NCBI RefSeq assembly: GCF_000719775.1
Contig: NZ_JOHR01000034.1
Coordinates: 1-19,753 of the forward strand
Length of the DNA stretch: 19,753 nt
Direction: 5' to 3'
Origin: Streptomyces sp. NRRL F-5135
GTDB lineage: Bacteria; Actinomycetota; Actinomycetes; Streptomycetales; Streptomycetaceae
Below, one piece after another: positions 13,661-19,753 of the stretch. Within the stretch, counting starts at the first letter, position 1. Each line of letters starts with the position of its first letter. Position numbers and translations under genes: made by a program. The notes under the pieces were generated by a model. The model was not told the origin of the DNA. It searched no databases and worked only from the letters and a program-made list of their open reading frames with translations.

Positions 13661-15298
13661 GTGTCGACCCAGGACCCGCGAGAGCAGCTGAGCCAGTACC
13701 AAGGGGCCCTTCGGGTGTCGGCCTCTGACGCGGAGAGCTACGCTGCCCGGTGCGGTGTCTTCTTGGCGGCCAAAGTCCGCCGACGCTTTACTGTGGCCGG
13801 CTGGGAGCGGCGCCACGGCGACGATCCGTTCATGCTGAAAGTGACCCGGCAGGTCATCGCCGCGCTTCACCGCGACGAGCGCATCGCCACCTGGGAGGGC
13901 CTCCAGGAGGCCCTCCGGGAACAGATGGCACAGTACCCCGATCTTCACCCGGGAGTGGAGAGGTACATTGCACACGCGGTGGAGCAGTACCTCGACGCCC
14001 ACGACGAACTCGCGGCACAGTACGAGGAAGTGCGTTTTTTTGCCTTCGACCCTGCCGTGGGAAGCCAGGGGCGTGAGGTCACCGTCTGGGCGCCTTTGTA
14101 CTCCAGCGTCGATGGAGTCCGCGAGGTCCGACGACTGCGCGTGAACAAGGCCCGCAGCAGCGCCGAAGAGCATGATCGCTGGGCGACGGTCGCCGCCTTC
14201 GCTGCTGCCGGGGCCAAGATGCGGATCCCGCCAGTGAAGATCCGAATCGTCGAGGCTGGCTTGTTTGACGGCTCCACCGAGGTCGTCTTCGAAGCCACGC
14301 CGGATGAGGTTCGCACGCGATACGAGACGTATGGACGTCCTGTCATCAAGAAGTTGCTGGATGCCGCTGACTACCGGCCCGGCCAGTCGTGTCAGGACTG
14401 CAAGCTGGCAGGGTGCTGTCCGAGTCTGGAGGATCTCTCAGGCTGCCTTGGCCAGCGACGGCCGGGGACGCACACCCGCTCGGTGAGCGCCGCCGACCTT
14501 GAGCTCTACCTGAAATGCCCCGCCCGCTGGTACCTCGAAACGGTGTGCAGGCTGCCGCCAGCCCGCATGTCGTCGGAGGCGTCGGACCGCGGCCGCATTA
14601 TTCACCGGTGGCTCGCTCAAGCCCACGCACGCGGCACGCGGTGTACCGAGCAGGACGTCGCACCTCTCGGACAGGCTGGGGCCTTCACGGGAACCCTCAC
14701 GGCGGAAGAGTATGCGAAGACTCGTGAATTCCTTGCTGCGCATGCTCGTTTGTGCCCTCTGGCCGACGGCGTCGAAGTTGTTGCCGTCGAACCCTCGGTT
14801 TACGGGTACGACGGGACCGCGGACGTTGTGATTGCTTCTCAGCCCGATCTGGTATATCGAGGAGCGAGCGGGCAGATTTTCGTACGCGAGACGAAGACCA
14901 CGACTCAGATGCCCGCAGACGAGAGCGACGCCTTCGACCGCTTCTTCCCGGTCCCGTGGCTGATGAATATCGCCTCTACTGCGAAAGATGCCTTCGGTGA
15001 AACCGAAATGCTCCCCGTCGTCGAACTGGAGGTGATCACTTCAGAGGGGGCACGCGTGTTCACCTGGGATCTGGAGCGCGATCAGGACATGGTCCGCATG
15101 GCGCGGGCCGAGGTCCGCCAGCGGGCCAGCTCCTGGATTCGAGATGCCACATGGTCCTCGTCGCCCGGGTCTCAGTGCACCTGGTGCCCCGTCAGGCGGT
15201 GGTGCCCCGACGCCGCGGACGCTCACGGTGACGCCGACGGACAGCCGCAGGTGTATGACGAGCCGTGTGCTGGCCTGCAGGCGGGCTTGTCCGACTAG
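13661..15298 (+). CDS. PD-(D/E)XK nuclease of the AddB/Cas4 type with a second degenerate copy, 545 aa
   Basis: GTG 13661 lies 8 bases after AGGGGG (13647-13652); ATG 13625 is the alternative. The C-terminal half is an active-looking RecB-family nuclease. It has YLKCPARWYLETVCRLP, GRIIHRWLAQAH with the helix His, YDGTADVVI with the motif II Asp, and VRETKTTTQ giving the E-x-K of motif III. It closes with CTWCPVRRWCP. One Cys before and three after the core is the 4Fe-4S arrangement of AddB and Cas4. The N-terminal half repeats the plan in worn form: SASDAESYAARCG at its start and PGQSCQDCKLAGCCP at its end, without a clear D...ExK. No helicase or cas genes are near. The PIN gene follows on the same strand after 95 bases. 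Confidence 0.75.
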   Translation: MSTQDPREQLSQYQGALRVSASDAESYAARCGVFLAAKVRRRFTVAGWERRHGDDPFMLKVTRQVIAALHRDERIATWEGLQEALREQMAQYPDLHPGVERYIAHAVEQYLDAHDELAAQYEEVRFFAFDPAVGSQGREVTVWAPLYSSVDGVREVRRLRVNKARSSAEEHDRWATVAAFAAAGAKMRIPPVKIRIVEAGLFDGSTEVVFEATPDEVRTRYETYGRPVIKKLLDAADYRPGQSCQDCKLAGCCPSLEDLSGCLGQRRPGTHTRSVSAADLELYLKCPARWYLETVCRLPPARMSSEASDRGRIIHRWLAQAHARGTRCTEQDVAPLGQAGAFTGTLTAEEYAKTREFLAAHARLCPLADGVEVVAVEPSVYGYDGTADVVIASQPDLVYRGASGQIFVRETKTTTQMPADESDAFDRFFPVPWLMNIASTAKDAFGETEMLPVVELEVITSEGARVFTWDLERDQDMVRMARAEVRQRASSWIRDATWSSSPGSQCTWCPVRRWCPDAADAHGDADGQPQVYDEPCAGLQAGLSD

Positions 15299-15393
15299 CC
15301 CGACGGAGAACACGTGCACGGCAGACTGGCGGGGGGCTAGGCTTGGGTGAGGAGCATGTCGGCAGGTTGTAAGAGTGTGTTACGGGAGGGTAG

Positions 15394-16197
15394 TTGGATA
15401 GGCCGCTACCCACGCCCCGGGTGATGCTGCCACGCGGCCCGAACCTCCGCCCTCGGCCGCCCTTGCCGCCGGTGCGTCAGTACGCGGTCGATTCGTCGCT
15501 TCCACGGCGTCGTCGGCCCGTCACCACCGCCCTCGTGGACACCGGCGTCCTCTATGCCCTGGCTCACCGGCCTCTGTACCTGGAGATGTTCCTCAAGCTC
15601 TACGGGGAGAGTGTGGCCGTGGCCACGGCGGTCGAGGAAGAGATCCGCAACGTTGCGCGGATCCCGCAGGTCGCCCGTCCGCGTCGGAACCTGGTGCTGA
15701 TGGCGGCCTGCGCGGACCGCCTCGTCAAGAAGCTCGACGACAAGACCATCACCGTGCTCGAGCCCTCCGAGGACTCGGCCGCGCTGGAGGCTGCGGTGCA
15801 GCAGCAACTCCTGGAGCTCGATCGTGCGGCGGCCGAGCGGCGGGGTGCGACGTGGCACCAGATCGATACGGACAGGGCGAAGCGTCATCACGGCGAGAAG
15901 GAGAGCATCCTCATCGCCGCCGACGTCATCAAAGCCGGCGGCACGGCCATCGTGCTGACCAACGACGGAGGCGCCAGCCGAGTGGCCTGGCGGCAGGGGG
16001 TATCCGCACGGAACCTGCGTGACATCCTTGCCGAACTCGCCTGCGCAGAACCGAACCTGAAGGAAGAGGACCTCCTGGCAGCGCTCAACGAGATGACGGC
16101 CCACTTCGCCACCCTGCCCACCGATGTCCGTCCGGCGGACTCCTCTGCCTTCCGGTGCCGTGGTCTCGCAGGTGTGTGCCGCTCCTGCGACCCTTGA
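15394..16197 (+). CDS. PIN-domain protein (putative ribonuclease), 267 aa
   Basis: TTG 15394 follows GGGAGGG (15384-15390) closely. ATG 15424 and GTG 15472 are alternatives, and the domain itself starts near TALVDTGVLYALAHR. The acidic residues of a PIN nuclease are in place: Asp 49 in LVDTGV, a Glu in TAVEEEIRNV, Glu 168/170 in HGEKESILIAADVI, and Asp 191 in IVLTNDGGASRVAW. The C-terminus has a helical extension (LKEEDLLAALNEM). PIN proteins cleave RNA at Mg2+-binding acidic sites and often serve as toxins. The next gene, an ImmA/IrrE protease, converges and ends 19 bases away. I infer that it could be a regulator of this protein, as in other paired toxin loci. Confidence 0.75.
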   Translation: MDRPLPTPRVMLPRGPNLRPRPPLPPVRQYAVDSSLPRRRRPVTTALVDTGVLYALAHRPLYLEMFLKLYGESVAVATAVEEEIRNVARIPQVARPRRNLVLMAACADRLVKKLDDKTITVLEPSEDSAALEAAVQQQLLELDRAAAERRGATWHQIDTDRAKRHHGEKESILIAADVIKAGGTAIVLTNDGGASRVAWRQGVSARNLRDILAELACAEPNLKEEDLLAALNEMTAHFATLPTDVRPADSSAFRCRGLAGVCRSCDP

Positions 16198-16216
16198 TGT
16201 GTTAGCCCGGTGCCGT

Positions 16217-17383
16217 CTATTCCGCCGCCGCGGTCAGGTCCCAACCGGCGGCGCTCAGCTGTCGCACGGCCTCCCCTTCGTCCCCGTCTGCGATCACATC
16301 AGCCACTGTCTGCAGACTCACCACATTGCTTGCGAATGCGGCCAGGACATGCTCGGTCAGACGAGGTGAGGCATACCGCCGGCCCTCGGCCTCCGCCATC
16401 TGAGACCACGCCGTACCGGCTCCGACGCTGACCATCATCGACGCGACTGTCGTGTTCTCGCACTGATCCAGCAGCGCGCTGGAAGGCGTCAGGTGGTATT
16501 CCGAATCCCGTAGCGCCTTGACCGTGGCCCGCCTGCTTATTCCGTAGGTGAGCATGGCATCGGCGACAAGACGGTTCACATCCGGTAGATCATTCGAGGG
16601 GCCATGCTCTTCCAGCATTTCCTCCAGCGCCTCGTCCGGGAATAGGAAATGTCGAGAGAAAGAGTCCGCGATGATCTCTGGAATTGCGTTGGAATTCTGC
16701 GCCCGGTCGATGATTATTTGCCCGCTGTCCTGGTATAGGACATGGCTCAATTCGTGTGCGAGCGTGAATCTCTGAAGCGCCCAATAGTCGTCCGAATTGA
16801 TGAGGATTGCCCAAGTCTGGCGGTTTTCGTGGATTTCTGGGACTGAAATGCCGTGAACGTTCTTCGGCAACGGCCGGTACTCCACCAGGCAGCCCAGGCT
16901 CTCGACGAAGCCGGTGAGATCCTCAATCGGGGCGAGCGGATCCAGAGCGCGCTGGGCCCGTAGCCGGACAGCAGTCGTCCTGCCGTCCTCCTTCGGTTTG
17001 AACAACCTCCTTGACACAGGGAGCCGGGAGAGATCCTCAACCGGCGTGCTGAAGCCCCAACGCTCGGTCAGCCGATCTGCGGCTAGAAGCTTCATGGCGT
17101 GTTCGACCGGCTCGACCACATCGTGCTCGATTTCCGCCGTGCCCAGGCGCAGGCTCACGCCAAGTGAGGGCCTCCTCGCGCCGGTCAGGATGGTGGGATC
17201 CACTCCCAGCAGCGCACCCAGGAGCGAGGCTTCCCGCCGTGAGGGAAGACGCTTCCCGTCCAGCAGCTCTTCCCCGATCTCAGATGACCCGAAAAGCTCT
17301 TCCAGTACAGGCGGAGTGACCTCGTAGCGGGAGAGCAGGCTGCTCAGCGCACGGGCATCAAATGTCGCTGCCTCATTGCCCAC
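16217..17383 (-). CDS. ImmA/IrrE (COG2856) family metallo-endopeptidase, 388 aa
   Basis: GTG 17383 is preceded by a near-perfect Shine-Dalgarno, GGAGGTGA (17396-17389), at 5 bases; the GTG at 17392 lies inside that site. The zinc-protease motif is FTLAHELSHVLY (HELSH near residues 210-214), with the downstream helix EIIADSFSRHFLFP supplying the third ligand. Before it lies WAILINSDDYWALQRF, as in ImmA and IrrE. The first 70 residues (ALSSLLSRYEVTPPVLEELF, REASLLGALLGVD) look like a divergent helix-turn-helix. Family members cleave repressors to switch on DNA-damage or mobile-element genes. The C-terminal 100 residues are extra helices of unknown role. The gene converges with the PIN gene. Confidence 0.85.
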   Translation of the reverse strand: MGNEAATFDARALSSLLSRYEVTPPVLEELFGSSEIGEELLDGKRLPSRREASLLGALLGVDPTILTGARRPSLGVSLRLGTAEIEHDVVEPVEHAMKLLAADRLTERWGFSTPVEDLSRLPVSRRLFKPKEDGRTTAVRLRAQRALDPLAPIEDLTGFVESLGCLVEYRPLPKNVHGISVPEIHENRQTWAILINSDDYWALQRFTLAHELSHVLYQDSGQIIIDRAQNSNAIPEIIADSFSRHFLFPDEALEEMLEEHGPSNDLPDVNRLVADAMLTYGISRRATVKALRDSEYHLTPSSALLDQCENTTVASMMVSVGAGTAWSQMAEAEGRRYASPRLTEHVLAAFASNVVSLQTVADVIADGDEGEAVRQLSAAGWDLTAAAE

Positions 17384-18060
17384 ACGCGTCACCTCCCTGG
17401 CCGCCTCGTCTGTGTGCCCGCACTTGCGTCCCCCGCAGCAGCGGGGAAACCGTCCTCAAAGACTCTCCCCCCGACTCTGCCCTGTAGTCCTGACAGCCGA
17501 CTCTCCGCAGCAGAAAAGTTCACTCTTCGACCACCCCCTATGCCCACAAGGATAGAGGCGGACACTGACAGCCGCGAAGGCGAAGCAGACCGGGTAGGGG
17601 CCTTGGCCGAGACATCGCACAAGCCGGTTGACCAGCGATTACGTGTCTCCAGAAGGGGCGCCAGGCGATAGGTGCAGCTCATCGTGACTACGCCCCTTGC
17701 GGGGAGGCTGACAGCACCTTGCCGCCTCGACCGACAGGATGAGGATGCGGTCCGGGGGGCGGTTGCCTCAGGGGTCACGACTGTCTGTTCCCTCCCCGGC
17801 AGAGCCCGCGATACGTCAGTGCCCATCCGGCAGCCCGCGCAGCGATGCACCAGCATGCCCGATGCCCGCACTATCAAAGCAGCCTTGCCCATGCCGCGTC
17901 ACCTTATTGGACGGGCGGCACCCGCCTGCAAAGGCGTCAGCCAAGATCCCTTGGTAGGCGTCTATCGGCGCAGGGCGTCGGCTCGGATCCAGTACTGCCC
18001 AACAGCGCTTGTCGGCGATAGCGGACCTGGTGCCAGTGGCCGATCTGTTTTTGGCATCAG
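17384..18060. other. Upstream region of the ImmA gene, mostly without a supported gene
   Basis: A 167-codon minus-strand frame runs from 17892 to a TGA (17391-17389) that overlaps the ImmA Shine-Dalgarno, but its codon bias is mediocre and no motif is recognisable. The stretch holds a small hairpin (CCCCGC-agca-GCGGGG, 17431-17446). It also holds GACTCT three times (17461, 17473, 17499), the last two extended to CCGACTCT at a 26-base interval. No RNA gene is evident. The promoter of the ImmA gene should lie here. Confidence 0.4.
17389..17396 (-). promoter_or_regulatory. Strong Shine-Dalgarno (GGAGGTGA) that sets the ImmA start
   Basis: This 8-base full match to the anti-Shine-Dalgarno sequence lies 5 bases before GTG 17383. 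It decides against the longer start at 17392. Confidence 0.7.
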
Positions 18061-18086
18061 CGCTCAAGCGTCAGTGAACTTGAGCG
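18061..18086. repeat. 8-bp perfect inverted repeat, possible terminator
   Basis: CGCTCAAG (18061-18068) and CTTGAGCG (18079-18086) flank a 10-base loop. It lies after the minus-strand gene whose true end is probably at 18331. Short A/T runs occur on both sides, but there is no clear U-tract directly after the stem. Confidence 0.35.
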
Positions 18087-18330
18087 GCTCGGACAGAAAA
18101 ACTTGCAGGCGACCGCAGCGGACGCAGGGCGATCGCCGACATGAGCCGGCCCGTCGGCCTCGTAGCGCATGCTTCGAGGCCCCGCCCTGCCCCCGTACCG
18201 CTGGTACGCGGCCGAGCGTCTCTGGACGCGGGCTCCTGGGATCGGAGGCCCGAGTGGCGGAAGGAACCGTGGAGGCGGCCATTGCCGGCAGGCTGTGAGG
18301 GGCTGGCGCCTTTCAGCTTGATGAGCAGGT

Positions 18331-19234
18331 TCAGGCATGCCGGCTCGGGCGAAAGGGGGCAGTCAGCCTCCAGGACTGCTCGCCACGGTTGTGATCGAGG
18401 GCGCCAGTCAAGATCACCTGGTGTTCCACGAGCCTTAGGACTTCTTCGAGCAGTCGGTAGACGGGTGTGGCGGTGTGCGATTTGGTGGGCGTCGGCGGCA
18501 CCCTCGACAGCGCCTGGTTCCAAATGGGCTTGCAGTGCGACAGCGACCAGCTGGGACCTCGCGGCCGGCTTCGTGAGCCTGTGCTCGCGGGCGACGCGCA
18601 GGGTCCAGTCGGCAGCCCGTGACCGGGCTCTGTGGCCCGGCATGCCCGTCAGAGGGTCACTGAGCCAGACGGCCGCAGCCGTCCCCTGCGGGGCAAGCCG
18701 CAACCATCTGGCCGCCTCCAGCTCCCACCAGGCGACCGTCGAGTTCCCCAAGGCCATGCCGCGAGTCAGCCCTGCCGGAACGAGTGCGTGCCCTAGCTGG
18801 TCGGAACGCAAGACGCCCTGCAAATCCAGGAGGCGGGCCGAGGCGCTTGTTGATGCGGGAAGTGAGGCCGCGGCAAAGCTGAGCATGTTGCGTACCAGTT
18901 CCATCTCCTCCTGCACGACGGGGGAGGGGCGCGGCCGGCGACGGCCAGGCCCTGGAGATGCGTCCTGCTTTCCGGTCAGGGCGGTCGCTGGCACGGCCGA
19001 CGCGTCTTTCATCGCCGCAGCGCATGCGGCGCACACGTCAGCCAGCCGCCACAGCCGGCCACCCAGCTCGCGGGACAGGACGAGAAGGAGAGGGCCGGCG
19101 CAGCCGCGATGTCGCGGGTGCCAGCGGCAGCCGCGTTCATGGCACTGGCAAGTCCGCAGGTGTGAGGGGAGGAGTGAGCGTCGGGCGTGGTGCGCGACGT
19201 GTGCGAGTGCGGCCGAGGGTGCGGTGCGCCGCAC
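18331..19234 (-). pseudogene. Cysteine-rich, winged-helix-like Streptomyces protein with a 3' frameshift
   Basis: The start is GTG 19234, 27 bases after the GIY-YIG stop. The N-terminus has HLRTCQCHERGCRWHPRHRG, then WRLADVCAACAAAM; the pattern CxC-x4-C...C...CxxC is probably a zinc site. The middle (VRNMLSFAAASLPASTSAS, then RLLDLQGVLRSDQLGHALVP) is helical. After GAADAHQIAHRHT the zero frame reads Pro/Arg-rich nonsense to 18071. The +1 frame instead reads PVYRLLEEVLRLVEHQVILT, then a beta wing (GALDHNRGEQSWRL) and a stop at 18331. I infer a single-base frameshift near 18460 in an otherwise 300-residue protein. Proteins with this signature occur in Streptomyces genomes and plasmids, usually as hypothetical or DNA-binding. 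A replication or regulatory role is possible but unproven. Confidence 0.6.
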
Positions 19235-19261
19235 CCAGCTCAGGCGCGACCGTAGATTCCG

Positions 19262-19753
19262 TCACGCCTCTTGCCAGGCCCTTGCCTCCTCTGCCATAGC
19301 TGCACGAGCCGCCTTGACCCTGCGGTCGCCCAGGCTTCCCATCTTGGCCAGGTTGAGGGGCGGCCGAAGCACATTGAGCACAGCAGTCTCAACCTCATCG
19401 AGGACCACACCGTCAGGTCCTACCCACACCGAGAGCTGCAACCTCGCGTGCATCCATTCCGTCAGCCGCTCATCGCCGCTGCTCTCCAGAGAGTAGTTGG
19501 CGCTGCCGTCAGGCCGAGCAAGGTTGCGGGGCACTGCTCGGAGTCCAAGCGGTTCCCGCAGGAGCGCTGAGAGAGTCCGTCGTAGGGTGGAGAAGCCAGT
19601 CTTGCCCGTTGCGAAGTGTGTACGCAGGTCGCGCCCTACCAAGCTGCGTTCTGCCTTCCCCACATAGAGGGGGTGGTCAGCGGCACCTGCTGCGAGTTCT
19701 TTGACTGCCAGCAGATCACCATGGATCGCATAGAGGCCTGCCGCGTTCGGCAC
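19262..19753 (-). CDS. GIY-YIG nuclease family protein, 3' part (start lies at 180, across the join)
   Basis: This is the main part of the 190-residue protein whose first 27 codons lie at 180-100. The GIY-YIG fold motifs are visible in order. First is GLYAIHGD (family GIY), then PLYVGKAERSLVGRDLRTHF, with YVG and the catalytic Arg in the following helix. Next is a region with SGDERLTEWMHARLQLSV, and last DEVETAVLNVLRPPLNLAK, which holds the metal-binding Glu and the final Asn. Such nucleases cut DNA in repair, restriction or mobile elements. This one is a lone domain without an obvious DNA-binding partner domain. It ends at TGA 19264-19262, and the cysteine-rich protein gene follows after 27 bases on the same strand, so they probably form an operon. 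Confidence 0.8.
   Translation of the reverse strand: MPNAAGLYAIHGDLLAVKELAAGAADHPLYVGKAERSLVGRDLRTHFATGKTGFSTLRRTLSALLREPLGLRAVPRNLARPDGSANYSLESSGDERLTEWMHARLQLSVWVGPDGVVLDEVETAVLNVLRPPLNLAKMGSLGDRRVKAARAAMAEEARAWQEA
19655..19753. repeat. 99-bp exact copy of the first 99 bases (circular overlap)
   Basis: This is the second copy of the terminal duplication described at 1-99. Removing it leaves 19,654 unique bases. Confidence 0.85.

Noticed and set aside
12378..13691. 437-codon plus-strand open frame
   Set aside because: Only about 12510-12840 is coding-like; the remainder is antisense to the HNH nuclease domain, which has clear motifs.
13661..15298. Calling the Fe-S nuclease Cas4
   Set aside because: There is no CRISPR array or other cas gene in the circle, and the protein is far longer than Cas4.
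17425..17455. A CRISPR-repeat-like sequence (CCCCGC-agca-GCGGGG followed by GAAACC)
   Set aside because: It occurs once, with no second copy at spacer distance and no cas genes; it is kept only as a small hairpin.
18141..19496. 451-codon plus-strand open frame
   Set aside because: It is antisense to the cysteine-rich protein and the GIY-YIG gene, and its composition is low-complexity Arg/Ser/Pro without motifs.

Overview
The window is high-GC actinobacterial DNA and most resembles Streptomyces: GTG and TTG starts, strong GC bias at third codon positions, and many protein families typical of that genus (REC tips ending in a KPFDPW motif, RHS cores, Lsr2-type domains, an R2K-like ATP-grasp protein, CHERGC/WHPRHRGC proteins). 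Bases 19655-19753 are an exact copy of bases 1-99. A GIY-YIG nuclease gene that is incomplete at both ends of the window becomes one intact 190-codon frame when the ends are joined. The simplest reading is a closed circle of about 19,654 bp written with a 99-base assembly overlap. I recognise no replication initiator, partition or transfer gene.

Layout. 1-1140: 5' part of the GIY-YIG gene, a stop-interrupted hypothetical gene, and remnants of a pterin dehydratase and a transposase. 1142-3545: two small conserved hypothetical genes among remnants of ISL3 and IS110 transposases, a response regulator and an MBL-fold hydrolase. 3688-4932: an ATP-grasp protein and a hypothetical protein. 5052-7300: a chimeric area where a hypothetical fragment, a peptidoglycan-binding fragment and a truncated Rhs tip with a nuclease toxin domain abut, followed by an intact SUKH-type immunity gene that carries an Lsr2-like DNA-binding tail. 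7710-8291: a conserved hypothetical protein with a helix-turn-helix end. 8653-8931: gene debris. 9282-12353: an intact operon for a small secreted protein, an ABC ATPase and two membrane proteins, with a 16-bp hairpin after the first gene. 12410-13540: a decayed two-CxxC protein and a decayed secreted HNH nuclease. 13661-17383: a tandem Fe-S PD-(D/E)XK nuclease, a PIN-domain protein, and a convergent ImmA/IrrE metalloprotease. 17384-18330: mostly non-coding. 18331-19753 and on through 180: a minus-strand pair of the GIY-YIG nuclease and a cysteine-rich winged-helix-like protein with a frameshift.

Taken together, this is an accessory region with a high density of broken genes, in which a few units have stayed intact: the toxin-immunity tail, the ABC operon, and the nuclease/PIN/ImmA cluster. 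The last is the best candidate for an undescribed defence or stress system. The SUKH-Lsr2 fusion is the most unusual single protein. All family calls come from reading motifs; no database search was run.
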